A stretch of 64,000 nucleotides of DNA from SSF26 sp037443945 (GTDB lineage Bacteria; Chloroflexota; Anaerolineae; J102). Below, piece by piece: positions 7,049 to 15,190 of the stretch. Below the pieces are notes generated by a model. That model was not told the origin of the DNA. It did not search any database and saw only the letters and a list, made by a program, of their open reading frames with translations. The first letter of the stretch is position 1, and each line of letters begins with the position of its first letter. A program made the translations under genes and the position numbers. Where the stretch lies: contig JBBINH010000006.1 of assembly GCA_037443945.1 (NCBI GenBank), positions 34,471-98,470 of the forward strand, read 5' to 3'.

Positions 7049-9007
7049 ATGACGTCGCCCGTTGACGAAATCAAAGAGCGTCTGGACATCGTCGAGTTCA
7101 TCGGCAGCTATATCCCGTTGCACAAGGCAGGCCGTACCTACAAGGCTCTGTGTCCTTTCCATGCCGAAAAAACGCCGTCTTTTGTCGTCTATCCCGAACA
7201 GGGACGTTGGTATTGCTACGGTGCCTGCAACACCGGCGGCGATATCATCACCTTTGTCCAGAAGAAGGAAAACCTGGATTTTCGCGGCGCGCTGGAGCTG
7301 TTGGCCCGCCGAGCCGGGGTGGATCTGGAGCGCTACGGCCATCCGGAAAGGGCCGAACCCCGCAACCGGCTGCGCGAGGCCTTAGATCGGGCCGCCGAAT
7401 TTTATCACTACCACCTGCGGCACACGCCTGCCGGCGCCATGGCGTATGACTATCTCCGGAACCGCGGCCTTGGCGATGCCATCATCGAGGCCTTTCAACT
7501 CGGCTACGCCCCGGATAGCTGGGACGCCGTCCTGACCTATCTGCGCGACCGCGGCTTTTCGCTGGAGGAGTTAGAAACCGCCGGATTGGTGGTGCGCAGG
7601 GATGACGGCGGCGCCTATGACCGCTTCCGGAGGCGTATCATGATCCCGATTCGCGATCAGCAGGGCCGCGTGATCGGATTCGGAGGCCGTCTTGTGGGCG
7701 CCGGCGAGCCCAAATACCTCAACTCGCCCCAAACGCCTTTGTTCGACAAAAGTTCGGCCCTTTTCGGCCTCGATCGTGCCCGGCCGGCCATTCAGGCGGC
7801 CCAACAGGTGGTGTTGGTCGAAGGGTATATGGACGTGATCAGCGCTCACCAGGCCGGTTTTGCCAACGTGGTAGCCACCCTGGGCACGGCCGTCACGGCC
7901 ACACACCTCAAGCGTCTGATCCGGTATACCCGTACCTTTGTCTTCGCCCTCGACGCCGATGCGGCCGGCATCGGCGCAACCGTGCGTGGTCTACAGACGG
8001 CCCGTGCCGCCCTGGCCGTGCGCGAACCGGTCTTGACGGCCGGGGGAGACGTGCGCTTTGAGACCCGCCTGCCGGTCGTGATCAAGATCGCAGCCCTGCC
8101 ACCGGGCCGGGACCCCGACGACATCCTCCGGCAAGACCCGACGGCCTGGGCGCAGATCATCGCGGCCGCCGAGCCTTTGCTCGATTTCTATTTCGCTGCG
8201 GCCCTGCGCCAGGCCGATCGGAGTACGGCCCACGGCAAGGCGCGCTTGGTGGCCGAATTGCTGCCGGCCGTGTCCGAACTCGAGGATCCCATCGAGCGCA
8301 GGCACTACATCGGCCGACTGGCGACGTTGGTCGGGGTCACCGAACGCGAGATCGACCGCGAGCTGGAGAACCTGGCCCGTCGCCGGAGAGCTGCCCGCCC
8401 CGCCGAGACGATAAGCCCGGTGCCCCCTACCGTCACAGGCTCGACGGCGGATCGGGTAAGGACAGGCCTGGTCACCCTCTCTGAGACAACGGATCGCATG
8501 GCGCTCCATCTGTTGGCCCATCTCCTAAGTCGGCCCGACCTGCTCCCCTGGCTCGATCGCGAACTGGCGACCATGCAGTTCGATCCCATCAGCGGCGACG
8601 ACTTCAGCGATGCCGCCCATCGCGCCCTGTTTGACGCCTGGCAAGAATCCCTGTACAGTGAAGCTGCTTCGTTGCCGGACTCCTTCGCAAGCCATCTGGA
8701 CCCTGCTTTGCAACCCTTGCTCGTTACGGTTCAAAAACTCGGCGGTAGCCTGGCATCTCTACGCGAAGAGCAACGACGCAAAGACCTGGTTGATACCCTT
8801 TTACGGCTTCGTCGCCGACGCTTGCAGGCCTACTGTCGCGACCTCGAGCTTCTGATCCGGAGCGCCGAAAAGGTCGAAGACGAACGATTGCAGTTGGGTA
8901 GCCGGTTGGTAGCGGCCACCCAGCAACAGAAGGCCATCGAGCGAGCCCTCCAGGCCCGATCCCACACCGATCGTTGGCTACAAGCCAAGCAACGTTATCC
9001 CTGGTAG
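7049..9007 (+). CDS. dnaG: DNA primase
   Basis: A 652-residue bacterial primase that makes RNA primers for replication. The N-terminal zinc-binding domain has CPFH (Cys35, His38) and CYGAC (Cys56, Cys60). The final pair is therefore CX3C rather than the classic CX2C, a variant I recall from Chloroflexota primases. The catalytic core contains YLNSPQTPLFDKSSALFGLD and the Toprim region VVLVEGYMDVISAHQAGF with FALDADAAG (about residues 250-310), followed by a helicase-interaction C-terminal domain of weaker conservation. I used the ATG at 7049 (MTSPVDEIKERLDIVEFI); the open frame extends 25 codons upstream with sequence unlike primases. rpoD follows after 18 bases, the conserved primase-sigma pairing. 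Confidence 0.95.
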   Translation: MTSPVDEIKERLDIVEFIGSYIPLHKAGRTYKALCPFHAEKTPSFVVYPEQGRWYCYGACNTGGDIITFVQKKENLDFRGALELLARRAGVDLERYGHPERAEPRNRLREALDRAAEFYHYHLRHTPAGAMAYDYLRNRGLGDAIIEAFQLGYAPDSWDAVLTYLRDRGFSLEELETAGLVVRRDDGGAYDRFRRRIMIPIRDQQGRVIGFGGRLVGAGEPKYLNSPQTPLFDKSSALFGLDRARPAIQAAQQVVLVEGYMDVISAHQAGFANVVATLGTAVTATHLKRLIRYTRTFVFALDADAAGIGATVRGLQTARAALAVREPVLTAGGDVRFETRLPVVIKIAALPPGRDPDDILRQDPTAWAQIIAAAEPLLDFYFAAALRQADRSTAHGKARLVAELLPAVSELEDPIERRHYIGRLATLVGVTEREIDRELENLARRRRAARPAETISPVPPTVTGSTADRVRTGLVTLSETTDRMALHLLAHLLSRPDLLPWLDRELATMQFDPISGDDFSDAAHRALFDAWQESLYSEAASLPDSFASHLDPALQPLLVTVQKLGGSLASLREEQRRKDLVDTLLRLRRRRLQAYCRDLELLIRSAEKVEDERLQLGSRLVAATQQQKAIERALQARSHTDRWLQAKQRYPW

Positions 9008-9025
9008 CATTCCTGCCTTCCACCT

Positions 9026-10345
9026 ATGACGCTTCCACGTTCTTCATTCGATGCCGAAGCCTACGAGGATTTCGATACCGACGCTTACCTCGTCGAGGAA
9101 GAGGAACGCGACGAGGAAGAAGCGTTTCTCGAGGAAGAGGATATCGAGCCGAGCGAAGACTTCGATGAGGAATTGGTGGATATCCCCGTCCTCGAGCTGG
9201 AAGACGAAGAAGACACCGGCCTGATCCCCTACATCGCGCGCGATGAAGACCTGGAAGCCGAGGTCGAGGCCGAGGTCGGTCTGCCTCTCGACCGGATCGT
9301 TGACGATACCAGCATCACCGATCCGGTCCGGCAGTATCTGCGCGAGATCGGACAGCACCCCTTGCTGACACCGGAGCAGGAGATCGCCGTGGCCAAACGG
9401 ATTCGCGCCGGTCAGGAGGCCGAAGCCGAACTGCGCAGCCGCGCCGCCGCAGCCGGCATGAGCAAAGAGGAGTATCTGGCCACGTTGCCTCCGGAAGAAC
9501 GCAAGCGCATCGAAGACACCATCGCCGACGGGCTGGCTGCCCAGAACGAACTGAGCCGCAGCAATCTGCGTCTGGTCGTTAGCGTGGCCAAACGCTACAT
9601 CGGCCGCGGCATGAGTTTGCTCGACCTCATCCAGGAAGGCAATCTCGGGCTTCTGCGCGCGGTGGAGAAATTTGACTATCGCCTTGGCTTCAAATTCAGC
9701 ACCTATGCCACCTGGTGGATCCGCCAGTCTATCAGTCGTGCCATTGCCGATCAGGCCCGCACCATCCGCATTCCCGTCCACATGGTGGAGACCATCAACC
9801 GCCTGCTGCGGGTACAACGACGCCTGACCCAGGAGCTGGGGCGCGAGCCGACGCCGGAGGAAATCGCCGTCGAAATGGATTTCATCGAACCGGAAGAGGA
9901 ACGGCTGGCCATTCGAGAGGCCCTGTTTGCCGGCCGACCTCTCGACCCGGTCCAGAAGCGCACCCTCAAGCGGGCGGCGGCGAAGGTCCGGCGCATCATG
10001 CGCGTCTCCCAGGAACCGATGTCGCTGGAGATGCCGGTGGGCAACGAAGAGAACAGCTCCCTGGGCGACTTTATCGAGGACGACAGTCTGCCGCCGCCGG
10101 CCGATGCCGCCTCGCAACAGCTCCTGCGCGAGCAAATGCAGGAAATCCTCGAACAACTCAGCGAACGCGAACGCAAGGTGCTGGAGATGCGCTTCGGCCT
10201 GATGGACGGCACCAGCCATACCCTGGAAGAAGTCGGACAGGAATTCGGCGTGACCCGCGAGCGGATTCGCCAGATCGAAGCCAAGGCCCTGCGCAAATTG
10301 CGGCACCCCATCCGTAGCCGCAAATTGCGCGATTATCTGAGTTGA
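9026..10345 (+). CDS. rpoD: Principal RNA polymerase sigma factor (RpoD/SigA)
   Basis: A 439-residue group 1 sigma-70 factor. A strongly acidic N-terminal segment (about residues 1-85) precedes region 1.2 (DPVRQYLREIGQHPLLTPEQ). Region 2 has the standard core and -10 recognition sequence (KRYIGRGMSLLDLIQEGNLG, FSTYATWWIRQSISRAIADQ), and region 4 ends with VTRERIRQIEAKALRKLRHP, the -35-binding helix-turn-helix. Region 3 carries an insertion around residues 280-330 relative to the shortest homologues. Canonical region 2.4 and 4.2 residues suit the TATAAT-type boxes seen in this window. It follows dnaG by 18 bases. No obvious Shine-Dalgarno sequence precedes the ATG, so translation may be coupled to dnaG. 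Confidence 0.95.
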   Translation: MTLPRSSFDAEAYEDFDTDAYLVEEEERDEEEAFLEEEDIEPSEDFDEELVDIPVLELEDEEDTGLIPYIARDEDLEAEVEAEVGLPLDRIVDDTSITDPVRQYLREIGQHPLLTPEQEIAVAKRIRAGQEAEAELRSRAAAAGMSKEEYLATLPPEERKRIEDTIADGLAAQNELSRSNLRLVVSVAKRYIGRGMSLLDLIQEGNLGLLRAVEKFDYRLGFKFSTYATWWIRQSISRAIADQARTIRIPVHMVETINRLLRVQRRLTQELGREPTPEEIAVEMDFIEPEEERLAIREALFAGRPLDPVQKRTLKRAAAKVRRIMRVSQEPMSLEMPVGNEENSSLGDFIEDDSLPPPADAASQQLLREQMQEILEQLSERERKVLEMRFGLMDGTSHTLEEVGQEFGVTRERIRQIEAKALRKLRHPIRSRKLRDYLS

Positions 10346-10407
10346 GGGCGGTGGGGCCGGCGTCACCACCGGGCCAGGTCACAGGAGATACAGGCCGGAC
10401 CCCACAA

Positions 10408-10594
10408 GGCCTGTCGCCTTGAAAGCAACAGGACGGCTCAATAGGGCATCCCCAAAAGAAGCGCTGCGGTTTTGCTACGGAAGCCCGATATCACCGGGGG
10501 CCTGTCGCCTTGAAAGCAACAGGACGGCACCACAGGGCATGTCCTGACCCAACGGGTACCCCGCGGTTTCGCCATGGCAGCCCGATATCCTCGG
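10408..10594. repeat. Two-copy tandem repeat of about 91-96 bases after rpoD
   Basis: A 29-base segment starting GGCCTGTCGCCTTGAAAGCA is identical at 10408-10436 and 10499-10527. The rest of each unit is diverged but related and ends in a shared AGCCCGATATC block. The identical segment can fold into a small hairpin (CCTGT/ACAGG plus GC/GC around CTTGAAA). The region lies downstream of rpoD in a 510-base gap without genes. Confidence 0.75.
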
Positions 10595-10607
10595 ATGGCG
10601 AAACCGC
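10563..10607. other. Perfect 13-bp inverted repeat (hairpin)
   Basis: GCGGTTTCGCCAT (10563-10575) is the exact reverse complement of ATGGCGAAACCGC (10595-10607), with a 19-base loop. No T-run follows on either strand, so a classic intrinsic terminator is not supported. It overlaps the end of the second tandem-repeat unit. Confidence 0.65.
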
Positions 10608-10688
10608 CCCCCATTCGTCGGCCACCGCAGCCCCACGCCGTTGCCCCACCATCGGGTACAATCGTGCCCCTATAACGGCCCGGCCTCT

Positions 10689-10800
10689 GTAACCGCCTAT
10701 GGGTCGACCGAAGTCACCCGTCATAGGCCTCCGACATAACGGGCTTAGGGAAGCCGATTTGCCCTCGGCGCGCGATGACAGGCAGCCGGTAGTCATTACG
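10689..10800. repeat. Dispersed intergenic repeat, copy A
   Basis: This stretch shares an ordered series of blocks with 43679-43836: GTAAC-GCCTA, GAAGTC-CCGTCA-AGGCCT, GGCT-AGGGA-GCCGATT, and a terminal CATTAC. Copy A is about 45 bases shorter because it lacks a hairpin-rich insert. No coding capacity is seen. The rest of 10608-10855 shows nothing recognisable. Confidence 0.6.
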
Positions 10801-10855
10801 GGCTCACTTCTCGGTCCGGTTGAAGCCACAATCCCATTGCTCCTGGCGCCAGGAC

Positions 10856-11272
10856 CTACTTATGGCAAATCCGGCCACGGCCGCCGGCATTGAGATGGAC
10901 GGCATAGCGCTGACCACCGGCAACGACGATTACCCGATAGCCGGGCGTCACCACCTGGGCATAAAACATGCCCGGTTGCGGACATCCCAGCGAGGCGTCG
11001 GGCCAATTGACCTCCTCAACCGACTCGACGGCGATGGCATCGGGGCTGAGTCCCAGCTCGGTGCTCACAATCCGGACGGCGGCCTGGGCCGGTAACGTGG
11101 CAGAGAGACTACCGGCCGGTTCGGACGGGGTAGGGGATGATGGGGTCATGATAGGAAGGATAGCGGGCGTACCGGCAGGCGAGGGCGTGATCGGGGTAGA
11201 CGCCGGCAAGATAGGGGCAGAAGGCGGAGGCGCGCAGGCGACGAGACCGATGCCCGCAAAGAGCAGCAACAT
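10856..11272 (-). CDS. Putative lipoprotein with Pro/Ser/Thr linker
   Basis: The 138-residue product starts MLLLFAGIGLVACAPP, a short signal peptide with lipobox LVAC, so the mature protein should begin at a lipidated Cys13. A low-complexity linker rich in Pro, Thr and Ser spans about residues 14-60. The C-terminal domain contains WPDASLGCPQPGM, YAQVVTPGYRVIVVAGG and YAVHLN, a conserved module I have seen in uncharacterised cyanobacterial and Chloroflexota proteins; its function is unknown. The frame extends 19 codons upstream, but the ATG at 11272 gives a proper signal peptide. It ends the minus-strand run beginning at galE. Confidence 0.7.
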   Translation of the reverse strand: MLLLFAGIGLVACAPPPSAPILPASTPITPSPAGTPAILPIMTPSSPTPSEPAGSLSATLPAQAAVRIVSTELGLSPDAIAVESVEEVNWPDASLGCPQPGMFYAQVVTPGYRVIVVAGGQRYAVHLNAGGRGRICHK

Positions 11273-11360
11273 CCGAAACGGTTTTGGCCATCGCCGGAAC
11301 GAAGGCACAGAGCATAGGTGGAGTGGCATATATCACCGCCATGGGTGAGACGCGGGCGAT

Positions 11361-11636
11361 TCAGAAAAGGGCCTGCAGAAGGATTCGCTCGAGGATGTTA
11401 AGGAGGATAATGACGATCATCGGCGAAAAATCAAGACCGCCGATAGGCGGTATGATCCGACGCGCCGGCGCCAAGATGGGTTCGGTGATCTGATCGAGAA
11501 TCCGCACAATCGGATGGTAAGGGTCAATCCGTATCCAACTGATCAGGATACGGATAATGATAGCCCAGGTGAGAATGGTGAAAAAGAGACGAATAAAAAC
11601 AAAGAGAAACGAAGTCACAGGTATTTCCCCTTTCAA
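11361..11636 (-). CDS. YggT-family membrane protein
   Basis: A 91-residue protein with two hydrophobic segments (about residues 8-30 and 70-90) flanking the family signature WIRIDPYHPIVRILDQITEPILAPARRIIPPIGGLDFSP. YggT proteins are small membrane proteins, commonly next to proC and a PLP-homeostasis gene and suggested to be involved in cell division, membrane integrity or osmotic balance; the biochemical role is not settled. The start overlaps the proC stop by four bases, consistent with coupled translation. Confidence 0.85.
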   Translation of the reverse strand: MKGEIPVTSFLFVFIRLFFTILTWAIIIRILISWIRIDPYHPIVRILDQITEPILAPARRIIPPIGGLDFSPMIVIILLNILERILLQALF

Positions 11637-12469
11637 GACGTCAGTTTGGCCTCGGCGGCGTCGCCCAACTCGACCGAACGACGGTAGGCCGCAAAAATGG
11701 CCTTGGAGAGAATGGTCCGAAAGCCGCCCTTTTCCAGCTCATACAGGGCCGCCGCCGACGTCCCGCCCGGCGACGTCACCATGTTGCGCAGGGTCGCCGG
11801 ATGCCGGTTCATCTCCCTGACCACGGTCAGCGAGCCTTCGATGGTCTGCAAGACGAGTTGCTCGGCGATGTGGCGGGCAAAGCCCATGTGCACCCCGGCA
11901 TCGATCAGCGCTTCGATGAACAGGAACACATAGGCGGGCCCGGTGCCACTTAGGGCCGTAGCCATATCCAGATACTCCTCTTCCTCCACCCAGATTTCCT
12001 TGCCCAGGGCCTGGAGGATCTGCTGCGCCTGCATGCGTTGCTTTTCGGTGACATGAGGGGTGCAGGTCCACACCGTCATGCCGGCACCGAACTGGCCGGG
12101 CGTATTGGGCATCGAACGCACCACGGCGGCATGTTGCAGGCCGTGGGTGAGGACTTTGATGCGGGCGCCGGCAACGATGGAGAGCACCAAGGCCGTCGGA
12201 GCCAGGTCGAGATGGATCTCCTCCATGACCTTGTTGAGCACCTGCGGCTTGATGCTGAGCACCAGGATGTCGGCCTCGCGCGTGGCCGCACGGTTATCAC
12301 ACGTGACGCGCACGCCGTAAAGCCGTTGCAACTCCTCACAGCGCTCGGGCCGCGGTTCGGAAACGATGAGCTGAGCGGGCTGGACCAGGCCACGCTTGAG
12401 AATGCCTTTGATCATGGCCTCGCCCATGTTGCCGCCACCGATAAAGGCGATCGTCGTCTCGGTGAACAT
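11633..12469 (-). CDS. proC: Pyrroline-5-carboxylate reductase
   Basis: A 278-residue NAD(P)H-dependent reductase for the final step of proline synthesis. The Rossmann start TIAFIGGGNMGEAMIKGIL, the VLSIKPQ motif, and the signature stretch ALSGTGPAYVFLFIEALIDAGVHMGF (about residues 160-190) are all present, as is the C-terminal VTSPGGTSAAALYELEKGGFR. Length is standard (about 270). It sits between the PLP-homeostasis gene and yggT, the conserved order in many bacteria, where the neighbours link amino-acid and PLP metabolism. Confidence 0.95.
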   Translation of the reverse strand: MFTETTIAFIGGGNMGEAMIKGILKRGLVQPAQLIVSEPRPERCEELQRLYGVRVTCDNRAATREADILVLSIKPQVLNKVMEEIHLDLAPTALVLSIVAGARIKVLTHGLQHAAVVRSMPNTPGQFGAGMTVWTCTPHVTEKQRMQAQQILQALGKEIWVEEEEYLDMATALSGTGPAYVFLFIEALIDAGVHMGFARHIAEQLVLQTIEGSLTVVREMNRHPATLRNMVTSPGGTSAAALYELEKGGFRTILSKAIFAAYRRSVELGDAAEAKLTS

Positions 12470-12529
12470 AAGCTATTGGCTCGGGAGGTTAGCAGATGAG
12501 GATCGGCTGAAAACAGGATAACGGTCTTC

Positions 12530-13246
12530 TCAGCGACGTGGTCCGAAAATGGCCGTACCCACGCGAACAAGGGTGGCCCCTTCGGCAATGGCGACCTCAA
12601 AATCATCGCTCATGCCGATGCTAAGTTGGGACCAATCCGCCTCAGGATACTCCTGGATCAGCGCGTCGCGCAAGCGCCGCAACGCTCGAAAATAAGGACG
12701 GGCCTTTTCCGGGTCCGGATCCCAGGGTGGAATGGTCATCAACCCATGACTGCGCAGACCGGGCAGGCTTAGCAGCTCCGGGAGGGCCTGACGCAGCGCA
12801 TCGGGACCGAAGCCGGCCTTGGTCGCCTCGCCGGAGATGTTGACCTCGAAGAGGACATCGAGGACACGTCCCTGGGCCTGGGCCAGCTCGCTCAGTTTGC
12901 GCGCGATCTTGAGCCGGTCGATGCTGTGGATGAGAACGGGTTGACAGGCCAAAGCGATCGCGGCCTTACGACTTTGCACGGTGCCGATGAGATGAAGGCG
13001 CATCCCGGCCAGTTCGGGTTGGGTGCGATCGCCGTACTTGGCCCAGGCTTCTTCCGGCCGATTTTCGCCGATATCGTACTGACCGGCCGCAATGGCCGCG
13101 GCGGCGTAGGCGGGGGGATGCGTCTTGGTCACGGCCACCAGGGTAACGGCCGCCGGGTCACGGCCGGCCTGCAGGGCTGCCCGGGCCATGCGCTCGCGCA
13201 CCCGTTCCAGATTGGCCGCAATGGGCGGTAACGATGGTGAGGACAT
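12530..13246 (-). CDS. YggS/PROSC-family pyridoxal phosphate homeostasis protein
   Basis: A 238-residue single-domain PLP-binding protein related to the N-terminal barrel of alanine racemase. The PLP lysine lies in LVAVTKTHPP (about residue 41), with the typical GENRPEEAWAKY and LHLIGTVQSRKA stretches, HSIDRLKIA, and the phosphate-binding LSIGMSDDFEVAIAEGATLVRVGTAIFG at the C-terminus. The usual GENRVQE and IGxLQxNK motifs are slightly altered. Such proteins buffer free PLP and affect amino-acid pools; no catalytic activity is expected. It lies 60 bases upstream of proC in the same orientation. Confidence 0.92.
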   Translation of the reverse strand: MSSPSLPPIAANLERVRERMARAALQAGRDPAAVTLVAVTKTHPPAYAAAAIAAGQYDIGENRPEEAWAKYGDRTQPELAGMRLHLIGTVQSRKAAIALACQPVLIHSIDRLKIARKLSELAQAQGRVLDVLFEVNISGEATKAGFGPDALRQALPELLSLPGLRSHGLMTIPPWDPDPEKARPYFRALRRLRDALIQEYPEADWSQLSIGMSDDFEVAIAEGATLVRVGTAIFGPRR

Positions 13247-13255
13247 GCGGACCCT

Positions 13256-14047
13256 TCAACGGTCGGTGAGCATGATGAAGGCGCCAAAACGCCCGGAACG
13301 GCCGCCATCCCCCCGGTGGGAGAAAAACAGATCACGGCGACAGGCCGTGCACAGTCCGGCGATCTCGATATGGCGGACTCCGGCCTCGCGCAACTGCTCG
13401 GCATTGGCTTGCCAGAGGTCCAGATAGGCCTTATCCGGGTGCGCGGTGGGGAGCAACAGGCCATCGGTCTGACGATGACCGGCGCGAATCGCTGCGATCA
13501 CATCGGCGCCGACTTCATAACAGCAAGGGCCGATGGCCGGCCCAATCCCGGCGATCAGATCGACGGGATGGCTGCCGAAAGCCTCGACCATAGCCCGTAC
13601 CGTCGCCTCGGCGCAGCGGGCCGCCGTGCCTCGCCAACCGGCATGGGCGATCCCACAGGCATGACGCACAGGGTCGTAAAGCAGGATAGGGGTGCAATCG
13701 GCATAGCGTTGGACCAACGGCACGAAGGGCGTAGCCGTAATCAGGGCATCGGCCTGGCCCAAACTGCCTCCGCGATGGTCGGCATCGGCCACCAAAACCC
13801 GGTTGCCGTGGACTTGCCAGGTTGTGGTCAGGTCCTGGCGACGCAGACCAAAGGCGGCGGCCCAGAGCCGGTAATTGGTTTCCACATGCTCGCGGCTATC
13901 GCCCACCGTCCAACCCAGGTTCAAACTGGCCCATGGGGCCGGACTGACACCACCCAGCCGGGTCAGCACGGCGTGGCGCAGGCCCGGGTGGCTATCCAAA
14001 CCGGAAAAGGTGAAGTAGGGGATGGGACGATGGTTGTGGAAGCGCAT
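13256..14047 (-). CDS. pgeF: Peptidoglycan editing factor / laccase-domain protein (YfiH family)
   Basis: A 263-residue protein with the three-part metal site of the family: His in TTWQVHGNRV, Cys in VQRYADCTPILLYDP, and His in GIAHAGWRGTAAR, together with SLNLGWTVGD near the N-terminus and IGPAIGPCCYEVG. Family members act as purine nucleoside phosphorylase/adenosine deaminase-type or cell-wall editing enzymes; the old 'multicopper oxidase' label is doubtful. I took the ATG at 14047, because the longer frame from 14137 overlaps galE and adds unlikely sequence. Three bases separate it from galE, so the two are probably cotranscribed. Confidence 0.9.
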   Translation of the reverse strand: MRFHNHRPIPYFTFSGLDSHPGLRHAVLTRLGGVSPAPWASLNLGWTVGDSREHVETNYRLWAAAFGLRRQDLTTTWQVHGNRVLVADADHRGGSLGQADALITATPFVPLVQRYADCTPILLYDPVRHACGIAHAGWRGTAARCAEATVRAMVEAFGSHPVDLIAGIGPAIGPCCYEVGADVIAAIRAGHRQTDGLLLPTAHPDKAYLDLWQANAEQLREAGVRHIEIAGLCTACRRDLFFSHRGDGGRSGRFGAFIMLTDR

Positions 14048-14049
14048 GT

Positions 14050-15051
14050 CTACCCCTCGGCATAGCCATAAGGATGTGTGCTGTGCCAACGCCAGTCGGT
14101 CTCGATGATCTCGCGCAGGCCGTAGCGCGGTTCCCAACCCAGTACCTGCCGGGCGCGCGTGTTGTCGGCCCAGATTTGGGTGGCATCGCCGGGACGGCGA
14201 GGACCGATCTTGACCTCAAAATCACGGCCCACAACCGCCCGGACCATGTTGACGACTTCCAGGTTGCTCACCCCACGGCCCGTACCCAGGTTGAAGGCCA
14301 TGCTTTCCCCACCGGCCCATAGATACTCGAGGGCGGCGATATGAGCCGTGGCCAGGTCGTCGACGTGGATGTAGTCGCGGATGCAGGTACCATCCGGAGT
14401 GGGGTAGTCGGCGCCGTTGATGAAAAACACCTCGCGCTGGCCGAGCAGGTATTCCATCAAGCGAGGAATAAGGCGGCTGGCAGGCTTATAGGCATCGCCG
14501 ATGCTGCCGTCCAAACTGGCGCCAGCCGCGTTGAAGTAGCGTAAGGGGGTGAACCGGATACCTTTGGTGCGATCGTACCATTCCATGACTTCTTCGGCCA
14601 TGCGCTTAGAGGCGCCGTACACGCTTTCGGGTTTGTAAGGCTCGTCTTCGCTTACGGGCAACCGCTCCGGGGTGCCGTAGACGGCGCAGGTACTGGAGAA
14701 AACCAGATACCGCACGCCGGCCGCCACCATGGCCTCCAGCAAATTGACGCAACCCTGGACGTTGTTGTGGAAGTACTTGCCCGGCTGTTCCATGGATTCG
14801 CCGACTTCGATGTAGGCGGCGAAGTGGATCACACCGGCAATGTCGGGATAGGCGCGAAAGACGGCCTGGATGGCCTCCGGATCGAGCAGATCGCCCACGA
14901 TCACAGGCGCGTTGCGAACGGCGGCGCGATGGCCTTTGACCAGGTTATCGAAAACGACCACACCGTAGCCCTGGCGTTGCAGTGCGCGGACGGTGTGGCT
15001 GCCGATATACCCACAGCCACCGGTAACCAAAATCGTGCGAGACAAGGCCAT
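14050..15051 (-). CDS. galE: UDP-glucose 4-epimerase
   Basis: A 333-residue extended short-chain dehydrogenase. The NAD-binding TILVTGGCGYIGSHTVRALQ, the catalytic SSTCAVYG and YGASK (Tyr-X3-Lys), and the GalE-typical CIRDYIHVDDLATAHIAAL and NLGTGRGVSNLEVV are all visible. It interconverts UDP-glucose and UDP-galactose for surface polysaccharide synthesis. I prefer the ATG at 15051 (MALSRTILVTGG), preceded by GGAG, over a TTG four codons upstream. A TATAAT lies 30 bases upstream, so transcription of the downstream minus-strand run may begin here. Confidence 0.93.
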   Translation of the reverse strand: MALSRTILVTGGCGYIGSHTVRALQRQGYGVVVFDNLVKGHRAAVRNAPVIVGDLLDPEAIQAVFRAYPDIAGVIHFAAYIEVGESMEQPGKYFHNNVQGCVNLLEAMVAAGVRYLVFSSTCAVYGTPERLPVSEDEPYKPESVYGASKRMAEEVMEWYDRTKGIRFTPLRYFNAAGASLDGSIGDAYKPASRLIPRLMEYLLGQREVFFINGADYPTPDGTCIRDYIHVDDLATAHIAALEYLWAGGESMAFNLGTGRGVSNLEVVNMVRAVVGRDFEVKIGPRRPGDATQIWADNTRARQVLGWEPRYGLREIIETDWRWHSTHPYGYAEG

Positions 15052-15080
15052 GCTCCAGAGCAAGGGGATGAAATGCTCCG

Positions 15081-15086
15081 ATTATA
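15081..15086 (-). promoter_or_regulatory. -10 box upstream of galE
   Basis: On the minus strand a perfect TATAAT lies about 30 bases before the galE ATG. The -35 position at 17 bases upstream reads GCCGTA, which is not convincing. Confidence 0.4.
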
Positions 15087-15190
15087 CACCAGTCCCACGA
15101 CGCTACGGCCCTTTTCCAAAGATCCCCGGAGGCTCGCAAAGCATCGCCGGCGAACGCCTTCCCTCACCCGGCCCCCCGACCGTGCGCCGC

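Noticed and set aside
10408..10594. Possible CRISPR array
   Set aside because: Only two units, period 91 bases, with diverged 'spacers' that resemble each other; no cas genes.
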